From Moniliella sp. 'wahieum' (lineage: Eukaryota; Basidiomycota; Moniliellomycetes; Moniliellales; Moniliellaceae), in contig RSEE01000044.1 in assembly GCA_003971905.1 (NCBI GenBank), positions 434,001 through 498,000 on the forward strand: 64,000 nt of DNA, given 5' to 3'. The notes below the pieces were generated by a model. The model was not told the origin of the DNA. It made no database searches and was given only the letters and a program-made list of their open reading frames with translations. Positions 36,640-48,233 of this stretch are shown one piece after another. Within the stretch, counting starts at the first letter, position 1. Every line of letters begins with the position of its first letter. The position numbers were made by a program, and so were the translations under genes.

Positions 36640-38009
36640 ATGTCGCGCTCCAACGTCATCATCCTCGACAACGGCACTGGCTTCTCCAAGATTGGGTGCG
36701 TCCATTCGTTCATCTTCCCCCTCCCCGCTAACTCCCTTGCCCTCTTCCCCCTTCCGCAGCTATGCCGGCAACTCGGAGCCTTCGTTTGTCTTCCCCACTG
36801 CCATTGCGCTTCGCCCGCAAGGCGGTTCCGCTGCTTCCACGGCTTCGGACGGCCCAGTGTGCCGACCAAGCCAGCCGGACTGGGCGGCGCCGGCAACCTG
36901 GCGACAAAGCGCGGGATCGAGGATCTGGACTTTTACATTGGCGACGAGGCATTTGCTCACGCCAAGTCGTACCAGGTCGAGCAGCCCATCCGTCATGGTC
37001 TGGTGGACAATTGGGACCATATGGAACGCTACTGGGAGCAGTGCATTTTCAAATATCTTCGTGCCGAGCCCGAAGAACACTATGCGATGCTCACTGAGCC
37101 TCCGCTGAACCCGCCCGAGAACCGTGAGATGACGGCTGAAATCTTTTTCGAGTCGTTCAACATCAAGGGCCTTTACATTGCCGTCCAGGCTGTCTTGGCT
37201 CTTGCAGCTTCCTGGACGTCCAATAAGGTTACCGATCGCACCCTGACCGGCACCGTCGTTGACTCGGGCGATGGTGTGACCCATGTCATTCCCGTGGCTG
37301 AAGGCTACGTGATTGGTAGTTCCATCAAGCACATCCCCATTGCTGGTCGTGATATTACCTACTTTGTCCAGCAGCTGCTCCGTGATCGGGAGAGGCTGCC
37401 AACATCCCCCCGAGGACAGCCGTCGGGTAGCGGAGAAGATCAAGGAAGACTACTGCTACGTCTGCCAGGACATTGTTCGCGAGTTCCGCAAATACGATGC
37501 CGACCCGTACAAGTACTTTGAGCGCTTCACGGGCGAGAACAAGGTCACGAACAAGACGTACGATGTGGATGTGGGATACGAACGTTTCCTTGCGCCGGAG
37601 ATTTTTTCAATCCCGAAATCCTCTCCTCGGATTTCCTCACTCCGCTTCCGGAGGTGGTGGACAACGTGATTCAGGGCAGCCCGATCGATGTGCGCAGAGG
37701 GTTGTACAAGAACATTGTCCTTTCGGGTGGGTCGACCATGTTCCAGCATTTTGGCGCTCGTCTGAAGAAGGATCTGCGGGACATCGTCGATCGTCGTCTT
37801 GCTGCGTCGGAGCTGGCTGCCGGCGGCAACGCTCGCTCGTCCGGGATGGACGTCAACGTCATCTCACACAAGATGCAGCGCTACGGTTTGGTATGGTGGT
37901 TCTCTCCTTGGGTCTCTGCCCGACTTTTACAACTTTTGCTACCAAGGCCGACTATGACGAGCACGGCCCGAGTATTGTCCGCAAGTTTTCGATTCTGGGC
38001 GGCGTGTGA
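36640..38009 (+). CDS. ARP3: Actin-related protein 3 (Arp2/3 complex)
   Basis: Arp3 is a nucleating subunit of the Arp2/3 complex, which builds branched actin for endocytic patches. Exon 1 (36640-36695) encodes [26 protein letters not shown]...CGCAG intron ends at 36759, then [16 protein letters not shown]. Visible motifs include [94 protein letters not shown] and the end [19 protein letters not shown] at 38007-38009. Frame slips near 36855, 37400, 37605 and 37890-37950 each need one base. Length is about 430 residues, normal for Arp3. Confidence 0.95.
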
Positions 38010-38349
38010 GCACTGAGACGGGATTGTACTGCCCTGGCCTAATCCGCCGATCGATCAAATGCACTCCATCTCGATTCTGTTACATGTTACACTTTGGCAG
38101 GTCTGTATGTACATTCATACTAAGAAAAAAACACCACAGTCAGGGAAGACAGAGCTATAGGGTTCGATGGGGAATCACGGGCTTCAAAGGAAACGGGGAC
38201 AGGAGGGATAGGCACGACCACAAGGCGGTACCGCTCCCAGCATGGAACGAAAGTAAGGCCGGCAGAGAGTAAAGAGGGGGCACGGGCAAATGCTGCCGAC
38301 CACGCACCATCAAGGCAGGAGAAGGGGGGATGCAGTTTGCAATCTACCC
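38010..38349. other. Convergent 3' flanks of ARP3 and the septin
   Basis: The two genes converge here. No open frame of note and no other feature is seen. Confidence 0.65.
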
Positions 38350-39653
38350 TTAGTTACGCAAAAAGCCCTTCTTTTGGTTGACTCGCTTTTCAGGAGTGAA
38401 GGGCGGCCCATCTCGACTCGCCGCTTGCGGTCGACGAGCTCGGCCTGCTGCGCTTCGAGAGACGCCTTCATTTCGCGGTGGCGAGTAGAGCTCCTCCTCG
38501 GATTGCTTCAGCTTGGTCTTCTCGGCAACTTTTTGCTGGAAGACAAGCTCATCTCGTTCTCCATCTTGGCCAACTTTGCCTCGTGCAGCGCTCGCTCTTC
38601 GGCAATCTTGGCAGCCGGATTGACTTCTTTGAACACAGTGTGGATCCTGTGCGACACCCATGGCCAGCAACTTTCTGTGCGGTACTTTTCGTACAGCGTG
38701 TTGTTGGTGTGCTCCTTGAGTTCCTCATGTGGGTCCGGATGAGCATCTGACGCAGTTTGACAAAGTCGCAATGATCCTCGTTGTCCACCTCGATCACGCC
38801 CATGGGTACGCCCGCCCACGCACGCGCGGCCATCGGCCGTGTCCACCTCAGAGTTGGCGCCAACGACCGCAAAGGGCACCTTGCGCTAAAAATGCCATAA
38901 ACAGACATGTCAGGTGTCAGTGTACCGGTAGCGGAAGGAACTCGGGGGGAGACATACGGCAATTTCCGCATTCTCTGCATACGTCTCCTCGTCGTCATAT
39001 CGTAGACAGGAGCGTGGAAAATGTCAATCTGGTGATAGGCAATGTCGGCAAGAATGCGTTCCTTGAAGGCACTGATCTCCTCGTCCGTGAGCGTATCCGA
39101 CTTGGCAATGACGGGGATGAGGTTAACCTTGGGTGAGGCGGCGCATAAACTCCACGTCGATCGGGCGCAGGGCATGGCCGGTGGGCTGGATGAAGTACAA
39201 GCATGCATGGACACGGTTGTCAACGAGCTTGTTGCGGTTCACCCGGTTCTCCTGCTCGAGGTACGCGTCAAAGCGCTGCTCAATGTTGTCGACAATGGGC
39301 TTCCAAGAGCCGTCGTTGTTGACGAAGTCAAATCCGGGCGTGTCCACCACATTGAGGCGCAGACGCACCCCGCTCTCCTCAATGTCGGCGCTGATGGACT
39401 CGATGGCGACCGTCGACGGGCGCTCGGCATGGGGCGGGGGGACTGCCTTGGCCGGGTAGAGGGGGGGTGTGAAAAGGGTGTTGACCAGCGTCGACTTGCC
39501 CAGTCCGCTCTCGCCAACAACCATGCAGGTAAAGGTGAAGCCCTTGCGGACGCTCTTGCGGTGAACCTGGTTGGGCAGGTTGGCAAAGCCAACGTAGCCG
39601 GACAGTTTCTTGCGAGCAGGCGCAGCAGCAGGCGCGGCGGCGACGTCAGCCAT
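38350..39653 (-). CDS. CDC3: Septin, Cdc3/SEPT7-like
   Basis: Septins are GTP-binding proteins that polymerise at septa and growth sites. The ATG at 39653 opens MADVAAAP. The polybasic-adjacent YVGFANLPNQVHRKSVRKGF leads to G1 GESGLGKST, G3 DTPGF and G4 AKSD, plus CLYFIQPTGHALRPIDVEFM and the septin-unique element ([20 protein letters not shown]). An intron (GTATGT at 38957 to TTTTAG at 38886) follows ETYAENAEIA. A C-terminal coiled coil (IAEERALHEAKLAKMENEM) continues to KRVNQKKGFLRN, TAA at 38350-38352. The coiled coil argues against Cdc10; the assignment to Cdc3 is by overall similarity to SEPT7-type sequences and is less certain than the septin call. Frame slips near 39130, 38830, 38735, 38670 and 38560-38420. 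Confidence 0.9.
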
Positions 39654-40091
39654 GGCGGAGGGCAGCAGGTGGCGAGGGAGGCGGAAAGGGCGAGGGCGAG
39701 GGCAAGGGCAAGCGCGGGGAAGGCAAACGCGAGGACTAGCGCCAGGACGCGGCAGGCGTTGCTGCCGCAGCCGTGGCACGGCCCAGCGCCGGTCGCCTGC
39801 TCCACGTCGCCCCCGCTCGCACGCGCCTGTGTCTGGCAAGCGCGCCGACGCTGGCAGCTTAGGGCGCGCGCGCCACCTTGCCCTGCCCTGTTCTGCAGGG
39901 CACAATCAATTAATCACGACACAGAGACTGGTGATCTAGTGATCGATGATCGCCGGCATAGTTGAACATTGAATAATTGAACACACCCAGACCCGAGCTC
40001 CTCCGGGCTGCGTTACGCGTGGCAGACGCTATCTCCCTCTCCATCTCCCTCTCCATCTGCATCTCATTCCCACAGGCAGTCGCCTGAACTT
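39654..40091. other. Septin promoter region and glutaredoxin 3' flank
   Basis: GC-rich just upstream of the septin start, then GTGATCTAGTGATCGATGATCG-like words (39930-39952) and a CTCCATCTCCCTCTCCATCT-like repeat (40033-40060). Open frames in the GC-rich part are compositional. Confidence 0.55.
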
Positions 40092-41147
40092 TCACAATGC
40101 ACCCACACTCTTGAGCAAACCCTCAAGCTCGTGCTTCTGGTCCAACGCAGCCAAGTCATCCGAGCCACCCAACAAGTCTCCACCAACAAGGATGGTAGGG
40201 AACGTCCGGTGGCCCGTCACCTCAGCTAAAGCAGGTTGGAACGTCGAGTAGTCCGCTGCAGCAACCCGACAGTGTCAGCATGATAGGTCGACGCACCCAC
40301 ACAGGAAGAACACTCAGTACTCACGACGCACATCCACCTCGACCACGGTGAACTTGGCCTTGAGGTCAGTAAGCAGTTTCTTGGCCCGCTTCGAATAGGG
40401 GCAGTAGGTCTTGCTGAATACGACCACGCCTTCCGACGTGCGCTTCAGCGCCAAGCGATCGGGTCCGAGCGATACTACCGAAACCAGGCAGGTCAGTCCC
40501 TCGCCTCCTACTGCAATTCATACACATACCAGTGCCCAATCCTCCTTGCTCTCCCTGCCCTCGCGCACCAGCCGTTCGAGTGCCACATCCTGCTCGGCTC
40601 TGTTGGACGGCGTGAGCCAATCCTTCCAGTCTGCGGGCAAGGTCCAGGACGAAGGGTCATTGGCCATCCCCAAAACGGCTGGAGGAAAAGGATGGTACGC
40701 TCAGTATGCGTCGTAGCCGCCTTGGCCAGCTCAACAAGGGGAAGCGGCACCAAAGTTGGCTGCTGGTGAAGGTGAAGGAGATGCAGATGCAGATGCAGAT
40801 GCAGATGAAGATGAAGATGAGTCGACTGTTCCAGGGGGGGTTGTGAGTTCGGCAATCAATGTTGGATCGGGGACGTCAGTCGTTCTTAGGACTGAGGACG
40901 AGGAGGCCAATCTAGTCCTTGTGACGGGAGTAACATTATCCTTTTCCTCAGGACCAGGGATGTGCCAGCCACGCACGTGGGCACATACGAGCAGTACACT
41001 GGCACCGCCCAAGGCAAAAAGAAAAATGAGTAGCATGCGAGCACGACGCCGAGCAGGTCTTGCGTGGCGGTGCAACGTTGCTGGGCTGGGCAGCTCGTCG
41101 CCGCCTGAACCAATGTCGTTCAGTAGCTGGTACCGCTTTTCAGGCAT
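40092..41147 (-). CDS. Membrane-anchored glutaredoxin (secretory-pathway type)
   Basis: The ATG at 41147 opens MPEKRYQLLNDIGSGGDELP. After a basic stretch (RPARRRAR) comes one hydrophobic helix, MLLIFLFALGGASVLLVCAH, so the protein is probably a type II membrane protein with a luminal glutaredoxin domain, like yeast Grx6/Grx7. A Ser/Ala-rich linker is encoded by a GCAGAT-type repeat (about 40777-40815). The catalytic part has VVFSKTYCPYSKRAKKLL with active site CPYS, then FTVVEVDVR, an intron (GTGAGT near 40324 to CTGCAG near 40256) and HRTFPTILVGGDLLGGSDDL. The end is ELEGLLKSVGAL, TGA at 40092-40094. Frame slips fall near 40735, 40650 and 40490. Such enzymes handle disulfides or glutathionylated proteins in ER/Golgi. 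Confidence 0.85.
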
Positions 41148-42169
41148 TTCTGGGAATGTATAAAGGACAAGAAAGAGCGGGCGTGAGGGGGGGGGGGGGT
41201 TGAGTAGTTGGATAGGTATGTGGGAACGAGTTGGTTGGCACGATGGTGGCGCAGGTCCACGTGCTACGGCTAATGGGCATAAGCCGAGTGATTAATAGAC
41301 CACGGCCGTGACTTGTGGGATTTTAAATTTTCAAATGTCACATGCATCGACATAATCCTCAGAGACCCTTAAGCTTTAAGCTTCAACGTCTTCAATTGAA
41401 GATGCACCACCACCCCATCCTGGCCAATGCGCTTACCGTGTTGCCCCCACGTTCATTCGTTTGGAGAGTAAGCCTATGACAACCCCCCACATCTGTAGAA
41501 TACGTTGGATGGGAGCATCGGGGGTGTCCAAACAGCATCGGAGAGGGAGTTCAGCAAGGGTGACGCTCTCCCCCCCCCCCGATGTCGCAGAAAGTTACCA
41601 TAAACCGAGACAGTAGCTTGAGCTGGGGCGCCTATAGGCGAAGTGCCTGGGTAGCATACCTATTTTTAGGAAACGAACTAGTTACTCTCACTCCTCAGTT
41701 GAGATATGGGATGAGAATGCGTTGGGAGGAAGCGGGGCGAGAGGTCTTGGGCCCCACACAGAGTGTACGTCTTCACTGACTTCATCCACCTTACCGTATC
41801 CGCAATTGGAGCTTCGCTGCTCTCCTATGCACCACTATGCGCCTAGGAAGCATGTCGGCCAACTTGTTGCCAGTGTATCGCGTGCATATGCTGAAGAGTA
41901 TAGGATGGGCCCAGTAGCCTCCAACCACCTTCGTGGAATAGAATCGGATACATTTGGTTCTCTGACCCGGCAATAAAGGGAAGAGGAAGACACATGCATT
42001 AGCCAGGCGCTCCAGTTGAGCGGCTAGCACAGCTCGTGTGATAACATTCGAATAACAAAAAGTTGTAAAACACATCAACACACCGGTACAAGGAGGACAC
42101 CTGGTGCAGCGAAGAGCGCGGGCCTCTTGGCAAGTAAGGCACCAGGGGGGGAGAACGCTTCTCCCGCCT
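41148..42169. other. Intergenic between glutaredoxin and CDK1
   Basis: A poly-G run lies at about 41188-41200 and a C-run at 41571-41580. CTTAAGCTTTAAGCTTCAAC-like text sits at 41369-41388. An 84-codon frame (41722-41976) has no recognisable content. Nothing else is seen. Confidence 0.55.
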
Positions 42170-43244
42170 TCACGATTGCATGTCCGTAAAGTACGGGCAT
42201 TGAAGGGCCCTTTTGGCGCTGATCCGATACGCTGGGTTGTATGTCAGGAGATTGCCCAATAAGTCGATGCCCTCAGCGTCCAGCTGTGGCACTACCTCGC
42301 TCAGGGGTTTCCCGCGCCCTTTGGGAAAGAAGACTTGAAGCTAGGAAGCTGCTCTACTCCAGGCCATGTCTCCTCAGTAGGGGTGCCCAATGTCCTGTCC
42401 AAACCATCCGGGTCAGTATAGCGTTTAGGTGGGCATCAGTCAGTCTAATTAAGACGGGTCATTTCAAAGCACATACCTGAAATGCGAAGATCTCATCAAT
42501 CTCGGAATCGCCAGGGAGAGGGGGAACGCATAGCCATTTCAGCAAAGATGCAACCTGCACTCCACACATCAATCGAAGTGGAGTAGTGACGCGAACCGAG
42601 AAGCACCTCCGGGGAACGATACCAAAGCGTCACCACCTCATGCGTGTAGGAGCGCAGCGGGATCCCAACGCACGGGCAGGCCAAATCAGCAAGCTTGAGA
42701 TTACCCTCTTATATCGATCAGGAGGTTTCTGCGGCTTGAGGGCACGGTGCAAGATGCGGTGAGCATGGCAGTAGTAATACCACAGTAGTTGGTAGGTAAA
42801 CTTCTTCACGATCGCTGGGCTCATCCCCTCTTGGCGCGAACCAATGGTATCCATGTATCTTTTGAGGTCAAGGTCGAGGAACTCCATGACAAGATAAAGT
42901 TTCTGCTCTTGGTGGATAATGTCATATAGTCTGGAACAAGCACCCAGTCAGTCCCTTACCATCGCAAGCCTGGCAAAAGAGGGCTGCCTACCTTACCACG
43001 TTGGGCGCGTTCAGCTCCTTCAGCAAAGATCTCGCGGATGGCTGTCGATGGCACTCCCTCGTCTTCGCCTCGAGGCGGATCTTCTTGAGTGCGACGACAC
43101 GGCCGTTGACTTTGTCGCGCGCCTTGTACACTACACCGTAGGTCCCTGATGGCGGCCGACCTGGGTCAGGAACTCGCGGCTGAAGACGAAGCAGGAAGGG
43201 GTACGTACCCTCGCCGACCTTTCTATGCGGACAAAGTTGTCCAT
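42170..43244 (-). CDS. CDK1: Cyclin-dependent kinase 1 (Cdc28/Cdc2)
   Basis: The master cell-cycle kinase. The ATG at 43244 opens [15 protein letters not shown] and [20 protein letters not shown] give the glycine-rich loop and catalytic lysine. [10 protein letters not shown] is the PSTAIRE helix that binds cyclin. [40 protein letters not shown] and [18 protein letters not shown] follow, and the end is [15 protein letters not shown] to CPYFTDMQS with TGA at 42170-42172. At least two introns are present (near 42480-42410 and 43015-42930). As written, the catalytic loop reads HRALKPQ instead of HRDLKPQ (codon GCC at 42741-42743), and several one-base slips break the frame (near 43200-43150, 43050, 42725, 42670 and 42520). 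Given the slips, the D-to-A change may also be an error. Confidence 0.93.
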
Positions 43245-43869
43245 CGCGTCGGGCAACTGCGTGACCCACGCTGGATTGATGGGGGAGAGGTCTGGAGTGG
43301 TGGCACTGGAAACAGGCAGACGTGAGCTCGGCAGGCTGAACGGCGTAGCGCGCAAGCGGGGCCGCAGTTGCCGCGGCAGTCGCTTTGTGTCGGTCGCCAG
43401 TTTTGCTAGCGCAGGAGCTGTGTGGCGGGCAGCGCGGTGGGCGGAAATCAAAAACGCGACGTCACGCTGTCCCGCGTCACGCATCACGTGCAACAATCGA
43501 ACATTTGAATTTCACAGCGAGTGCGATCGCTGATCACCGATCTGCGCATCGGTGTACCAGCGCTCAGGCTGCGAAAGACAGTTCAATGAGGAGCCATGCA
43601 ATACCCCCCCCCCCCAGACTCACTGACCTCACCACTCTTCTTTCCTGCCGCCCCATTGGAATTCAGACTGAAGGTCTCTTTCCAAGCACACACTTGCAGA
43701 CCTGAATCATCATCGATCGATCCAGATCTCAGATCTCAGAGCGAAGCAACTGGGCGTGCGGGGTTGCAACCGCGGAATCGGCGGAATGATTGGATAGCAC
43801 AGGGCGCCACGTCCAAACTGCCCGCTTAGCTTGGGGAGCTTGCTTGCGATCCCCCATCTAACCTCGGCG
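43245..43869. other. Divergent promoter region of CDK1 and VPS51
   Basis: About 625 bases lie between two start codons facing away from each other. They include CGTCACGC words near 43460-43490, a C-run (about 43606-43614), and ATCATCGATCGATC plus CAGATCTCAGATCTCAG-like copies (43708-43742). No gene is seen. Confidence 0.6.
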
Positions 43870-44789
43870 ATGACCACGTCCGATCCCCAATCTTCGACCC
43901 CCATCAAAGTCTCGCGCTTCGCTGCTGCGCGACTACTATGGGCTGTCTCCATTCCCACTCCCCTTCCTCCGCCCGCGCCTTCAGAGCCTGCCTTTGACGC
44001 CGACAAGGAGTACCGCAAGCTCCTCGTTGCCGCCATTACTCCAGCCGCGTCATCATCCGGCTCTGAACCAGTGCATGCCATCCCCCGGCCTGCTCAAGCA
44101 CGAGGCACAGCTCCTGGGACAGATACGGGAGCTAGATGGCGAACGTCAATCCCTCGTTTACAATCACCACCATGAGCTCATTGCTGCCAGTGAGACGATC
44201 AAAAGGTCGGTCCCCATTCCGTGTAGCTCGTCTTTCCATCAGACTGACCTTCTCGTCGTCCCCTTCAGATGAACCAAAAGCGTAACCTTGGATTCGTCTC
44301 TTGCCTCGCTTAAAGACTCGTTCCAGTCCATCGCCCAGCTTTCTGCCCCCTGTACCAACCCCACAGGGACACTTTCCTCGCCCAAGAGGACGCTCAAAGT
44401 CGCTGTGCCCTCCCTCGACGGTGGATCCGACCGGGTGGTTTCCTTGACACCCGATCAACAAGACGAGTTGCAACTTATTGTTTCCCTCCCTGAGCGACTG
44501 CGTGAGGTGATCGCAGCCGAGACTCATTCCCCCCAAAGGCCACTCTCCGAATCGGTCTCCTCTTCTGACGGGATCCAGGCGGCGGCCAAGTTCTCCGCTG
44601 CCATTGACGCCGCGGAACAGATTCTCAAGCGGGACGAGCCTGTGGCATCCATGGTCACTGGCCGGCAATGAAGACGCGGGCCGGATCCTGGCTGAGGCTC
44701 AACTCATTTTGCGCAATGCGCGCGAGCTGCAACGCCAATCATTGGGAACCTTAATTGCTTGCTTTCGTCTCATTCGCCCAGTTTCTTGA
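43870..44789 (+). CDS. VPS51: GARP/EARP tethering-complex subunit Vps51
   Basis: Vps51 is the small subunit of GARP, which tethers endosome-derived vesicles at the trans-Golgi. The ATG at 43870 opens MTTSDPQSSTPIKVSRFAAA. FDADKEYRKLLV, then (after one frame slip near 44055) LLKHEAQLLGQIRELDGERQ and SLVYNHHHELIAASETIKR match the Vps51/Vps67 N-terminal helical domain. An intron (GTCGGT near 44205 to TTCAG near 44269) leads to SVTLDSSLASLKDSFQSIAQ. The C-terminal part is helical (VSLPERLREVIAAE; AAAKFSAAIDAAEQILKRDE) and, after a slip near 44665, DAGRILAEAQLILRNARELQ. The stop chosen is at 44787-44789, but the true gene may continue into the coding-like piece just downstream. Confidence 0.75.
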
Positions 44790-44848
44790 ATGCATACGTT
44801 AGCACTCCACATATGACGTTCCCCCCGCCTTATCCCGGGAGTGGCTAG

Positions 44849-45165
44849 GTGCCTACTTCCTATCCTCTATGTGGTCCCACCAATAGGAACCGAGAGGGTG
44901 CATCAAATACTGCATCATCTCCCCCCCCTCCGTCTGCTGAATATATAGACGAGGAGACCACCGGGCCTACGGCCCGGTCAGCTGGTTGCAGTCACATCAG
45001 AGCACCGCAACGCCGTTGGACGCCGGGAGAAGGAGCTGTTTCGGCTGCTGGAAGAAGCAGAATGCGACAAGGACGCCAAGTACCAGGAACACCCCCCAAG
45101 AACCGTTTCCCCCCTGGTTTTGACGACGCGAGGATACTATATGCCACCAATAAAGCGGAAAGATG
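44849..45165 (+). CDS. Unrecognised coding-like piece downstream of VPS51
   Basis: Two adjoining frames read like protein: SSPPPPSAEYIDEETTGPT (about 44920-44970), then, after one base, QLVAVTSEHRNAVGRREKEL and FRLLEEAECDKDAKYQEHPP (about 44976-45095), a charged helix. No start or family is recognisable. It may be a last exon of the preceding gene, a separate small gene, or a gene remnant cut off by the repeat at 45240. Confidence 0.3.
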
Positions 45166-45239
45166 CTTGGGCACTGGAAGGATTTGACTATACTGACTCT
45201 CAGATCTCAATGAGATGGTTCACCCGTCGGATGTCTACC

Positions 45240-45447
45240 ACGTTCATCCGTATGTGTCCACACGCGCTTCCTCGGTTGGGAACGGATGGCGGGACCAGAG
45301 GGTCCTGATCGATGATCTCCTGGCGTCCCCTGGTTCCTTAAGCGTGGTTGGCGCTATCATATATCAAGCTCAAGTAGCACACGCAAGATGAACGGTCGGT
45401 TCCGCAGCGCTTCTTTGTCCCAGCCTTAAGCTCTGTCAATGATATGG
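45240..45447 (+). repeat. Dispersed ~200-bp repeat, copy 2
   Basis: Partner of 30909-31106, same orientation, with identical first and last words and small internal gaps. The flanking sequences on both sides are unrelated to those of copy 1. Confidence 0.85.
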
Positions 45448-46371
45448 TTACAGTATAGAGATGTGCCGTCCACAGTGTACGGCACAAAAGCACCACTGGT
45501 GAGTTACTATTTGTGATCGCGTTGAAGGTGTCCATTGTGTGCAGTAACCCTAAGGCGCTGATGATTAGAATCGCGAGGGAAGAAGCGCTATTAGGATCGG
45601 GACGCTGCTATGAGTGTACGCGCAGCGCTTGAGAGATGGAGGCTCTTTCGGTCGTATTAACCAGTCTTTCCATATACAGGCACGCATAGCTTTCCTACTT
45701 ACAAGGGGCATGATGCATGATCGTGATCCCCGTGGTGTGCTGCCTCGTACGTAAGTGCGCGGCTGAGCGGTAGAGCACACTGGAAGCACTCTCTGCTTCC
45801 CCCAATAATCCGCTCACAAGTATCGAACGCTACAGGGCCTGGTAGTCAGCGCAGCCAGCCAGCCAGCCATCGTCGCGTCATATTCATACAGGAGTGTTCC
45901 GGCCGTGGCGGCGGGAAAAATTTAATCCAACAGGCACCTGCCTAGTCAAGCTTCAAGCTTCAAGTGACTGGTGACTGCACTGAGGGTACGGAGGTACTGA
46001 GTTAGTACTGAGGTACTGAGAGAAGTACTGAATAATACTCACCGACTGAGAGTGAGTCCAGTCCGAAGCATCGATCAGTACACTTCGCCGTGGTCTCAGT
46101 GCTGGCTGAGTGGCGGCAGGGTGGCAGCAGGCGCAGGTAGCGCTTTGTATGGTAAGTAAACAGTCGAGTTGCGTATGGGTCTGGAACGTGGGAGTAGGTA
46201 GCTCTGGGGGCCGCAGTTGTGCGCTGGCGCCAACTAGGCTGGCTGCTGACTGTGACTTTGTTTGCTCAGAGTGAGTTTTTCTCTATCACACCCCCTATTT
46301 GTTATTCTGCACCATCACCCCCCACCACTACTACCCCCACCCCCCCACCACCACCTCTTCCTGCTCCTCTC
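45448..46371. other. Intergenic with simple repeats
   Basis: AAGCTTCAAGCTTCAAGTG-like text lies at about 45948-45966. A GTACTGAG word is repeated (about 45988-46040), and CAGCCAGCCAGCC at 45855-45867. A tRNA-like A-box word (GGCTGAGCGGTAGAGC, 45761-45776) appears without a proper cloverleaf. The last 90 bases form a C-rich leader for the next gene. Confidence 0.55.
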
Positions 46372-47412
46372 ATGTCTGCTGTCGCAAGCCTCAAGCCAAC
46401 CATTCTCGCCATTCTCCACGCCTCGGACCTAAGTTCGATCAGCACCAAGGAGGTGCGCTCCATTCTATTGAGCAATCCACTTTATGCGAAGCACGTCCCG
46501 GCATCTCTCTCCATTGACGGCGCCGACAGGCACCAGGTCAATCTCCTGATCAAAGCATGCTTTGCCGAGATCCAAGTCGCAGCAGCCATTGTTGCCGCGC
46601 CTCCGGCTAAGCGCGGGCGCAAGGTCAAGCGCGAAGAAGGGTGTCCGCAATTCCTTCTGTTATAAGCATCCACCGCTTTCTAAGTCACCTGCCATCCACT
46701 GGCTGATGTATTCTGTCCTACTGATTACTGATTGTGCTCATTTCCTTAATTGTTTCTCGCCAATTGCAGAAGGACCCGCGCCCAAAAACGCAAGCGTCCC
46801 CCTCCCACGCCTGAAGCCAAAGCCAAACGAGCGACTCATCCCAACAACGCGTTCAGTGCTCCCCTTACCCTCGATGAACCCTTGGCGGCCCTGTGCGAGG
46901 GCAACGATGTATGTGTCATTCAGGTTCCCGAACCTGTTTGCTGACCCCTTGCGTTCGTACTTGCAGATCCCTCGCTACGAGATCATTCGCCGGATTTGGA
47001 AGTACATCAAAGAGAACAATCTCCAAGACCCAGAACACAAACGCATCGTGAGTCGCAAGCTTGACTTCCCATTTTGTGATCCCATTGGTTGGTGTGCACC
47101 ATTCTGACCCTTTCTCCCTATTGCAGGTAATCTGTGACGCCAAGCTTCAAGCCATCATCCCACGTGACCGCATCGATTCGTTTGAGGTCGCCAAATACAT
47201 CGGTGCCATGTTACCCGCAAGCCCAAGGTTCGGCGAGCGCTACCCACTTCGCCCGCCCCACGTCGCCTAATACGGATGTGAAGGAGCCGGATGCAGAGTC
47301 GTCACAACCAACAGAGGGCTTGGATGTTGCCAAACCCAAAAACAGCCAAGACGCAAGCGCCGAGGCAGAGTCTGAAGAAGAAGAGAGTGACGAGATTGAA
47401 GACGACGAGTAA
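46372..47412 (+). CDS. SWIB/MDM2-domain protein with DEK C-terminal-like N-terminus
   Basis: Four exons: 46372-46640, 46770-46908, 46967-47047 and 47127-47412, all with GT..AG borders and consistent phases. The N-terminal part (LKPTILAILHASDLSSISTK, then EVRSILL) resembles the DEK C-terminal helical fold. A Lys/Arg-rich linker follows (KRGRKVKREEG; AQKRKRPPPTPEAKAKR). The SWIB domain is spread over exons 2-4: NNAFSAPLTLDEPLAALCEG, IPRYEIIRRIWKYIKENNLQ and IICDAKLQ-type text with DSFEVAKYIGAML. The C-terminus is acidic (EEEESDEIEDDE), TAA at 47410-47412. Yeast relatives are Tri1 and the RNA polymerase I factor Uaf30, so a nuclear chromatin or transcription role is likely. One slip falls near 47215. 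Confidence 0.9.
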
Positions 47413-48233
47413 CGGGGTGACTAGCGACTGAACGAATTCTACTTTGATCCGGTTTGGCCTATCTGTTTTGTCTGCCTTGCCATGTTTTTGGCACACGACA
47501 CGCACTCCCCAACGGCACCGCGCTCTTGGCACTCTCATGCTTCTGTTTGAAGGGTTCTACAATTCTCACATCCCCAGTTCTGATTCTCAGCCCCTGATGG
47601 CAACTCCAGTTTCTCGTTTTCCTATCAGCTTCAAGCCTCAATCCACACTAAAACATCCCCAAAGCTACGCGATCAACCCAACATCAATGCTCTCAGCGGT
47701 CTCAGTATGCTCAACTTCAGCTGGAGCTGGAGCATGGGAGCATCAGTTTCATCAGGCTGGTCGGGGGCGGGGAGAAGGGGTAGTTGGGCTCTCGTGACAT
47801 GTGACGAAGGAGAGCTGTTACGTCGAGGGCTTATTAACACGCCACCCCCATCAAGATTGAAGGTTCATTCTTTCAATATCGAGTCCAGGAAATACATGCA
47901 TGTGTCCGGCCGACATGGTGCTGTGACGTCCAAGTTACGCCAAATATAGATAGGTGGTAACCATAGCATCACTCATCCGGCTACCATCGCTGTTCTTGAG
48001 CTACGTACGCAAATCAAGGGTGCTTAGAGAGACCATGCCAATCCGTATACGCTACGGTAGTTTTAGGACTGAGCAAGAAGCAGGCTAGGTGAGCCCACCC
48101 GTCTTGCGGCGGGGCTGGTGCCAGGGACACCAAATGGGACAAGAAGTCCCAGAGGAAGGGGAAGGCATATGGGCGAGGTGTAACGATGCGATCTCCAAGA
48201 GGATGGTGAAAGCGACAAGAATATTCGCCTGAT
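47413..48233. other. Convergent 3' flanks of the SWIB gene and RPL9
   Basis: GTGACTAGCGACTG follows the SWIB stop (47418-47430). Frames here are short and unrecognisable. Nothing else is seen. Confidence 0.6.
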
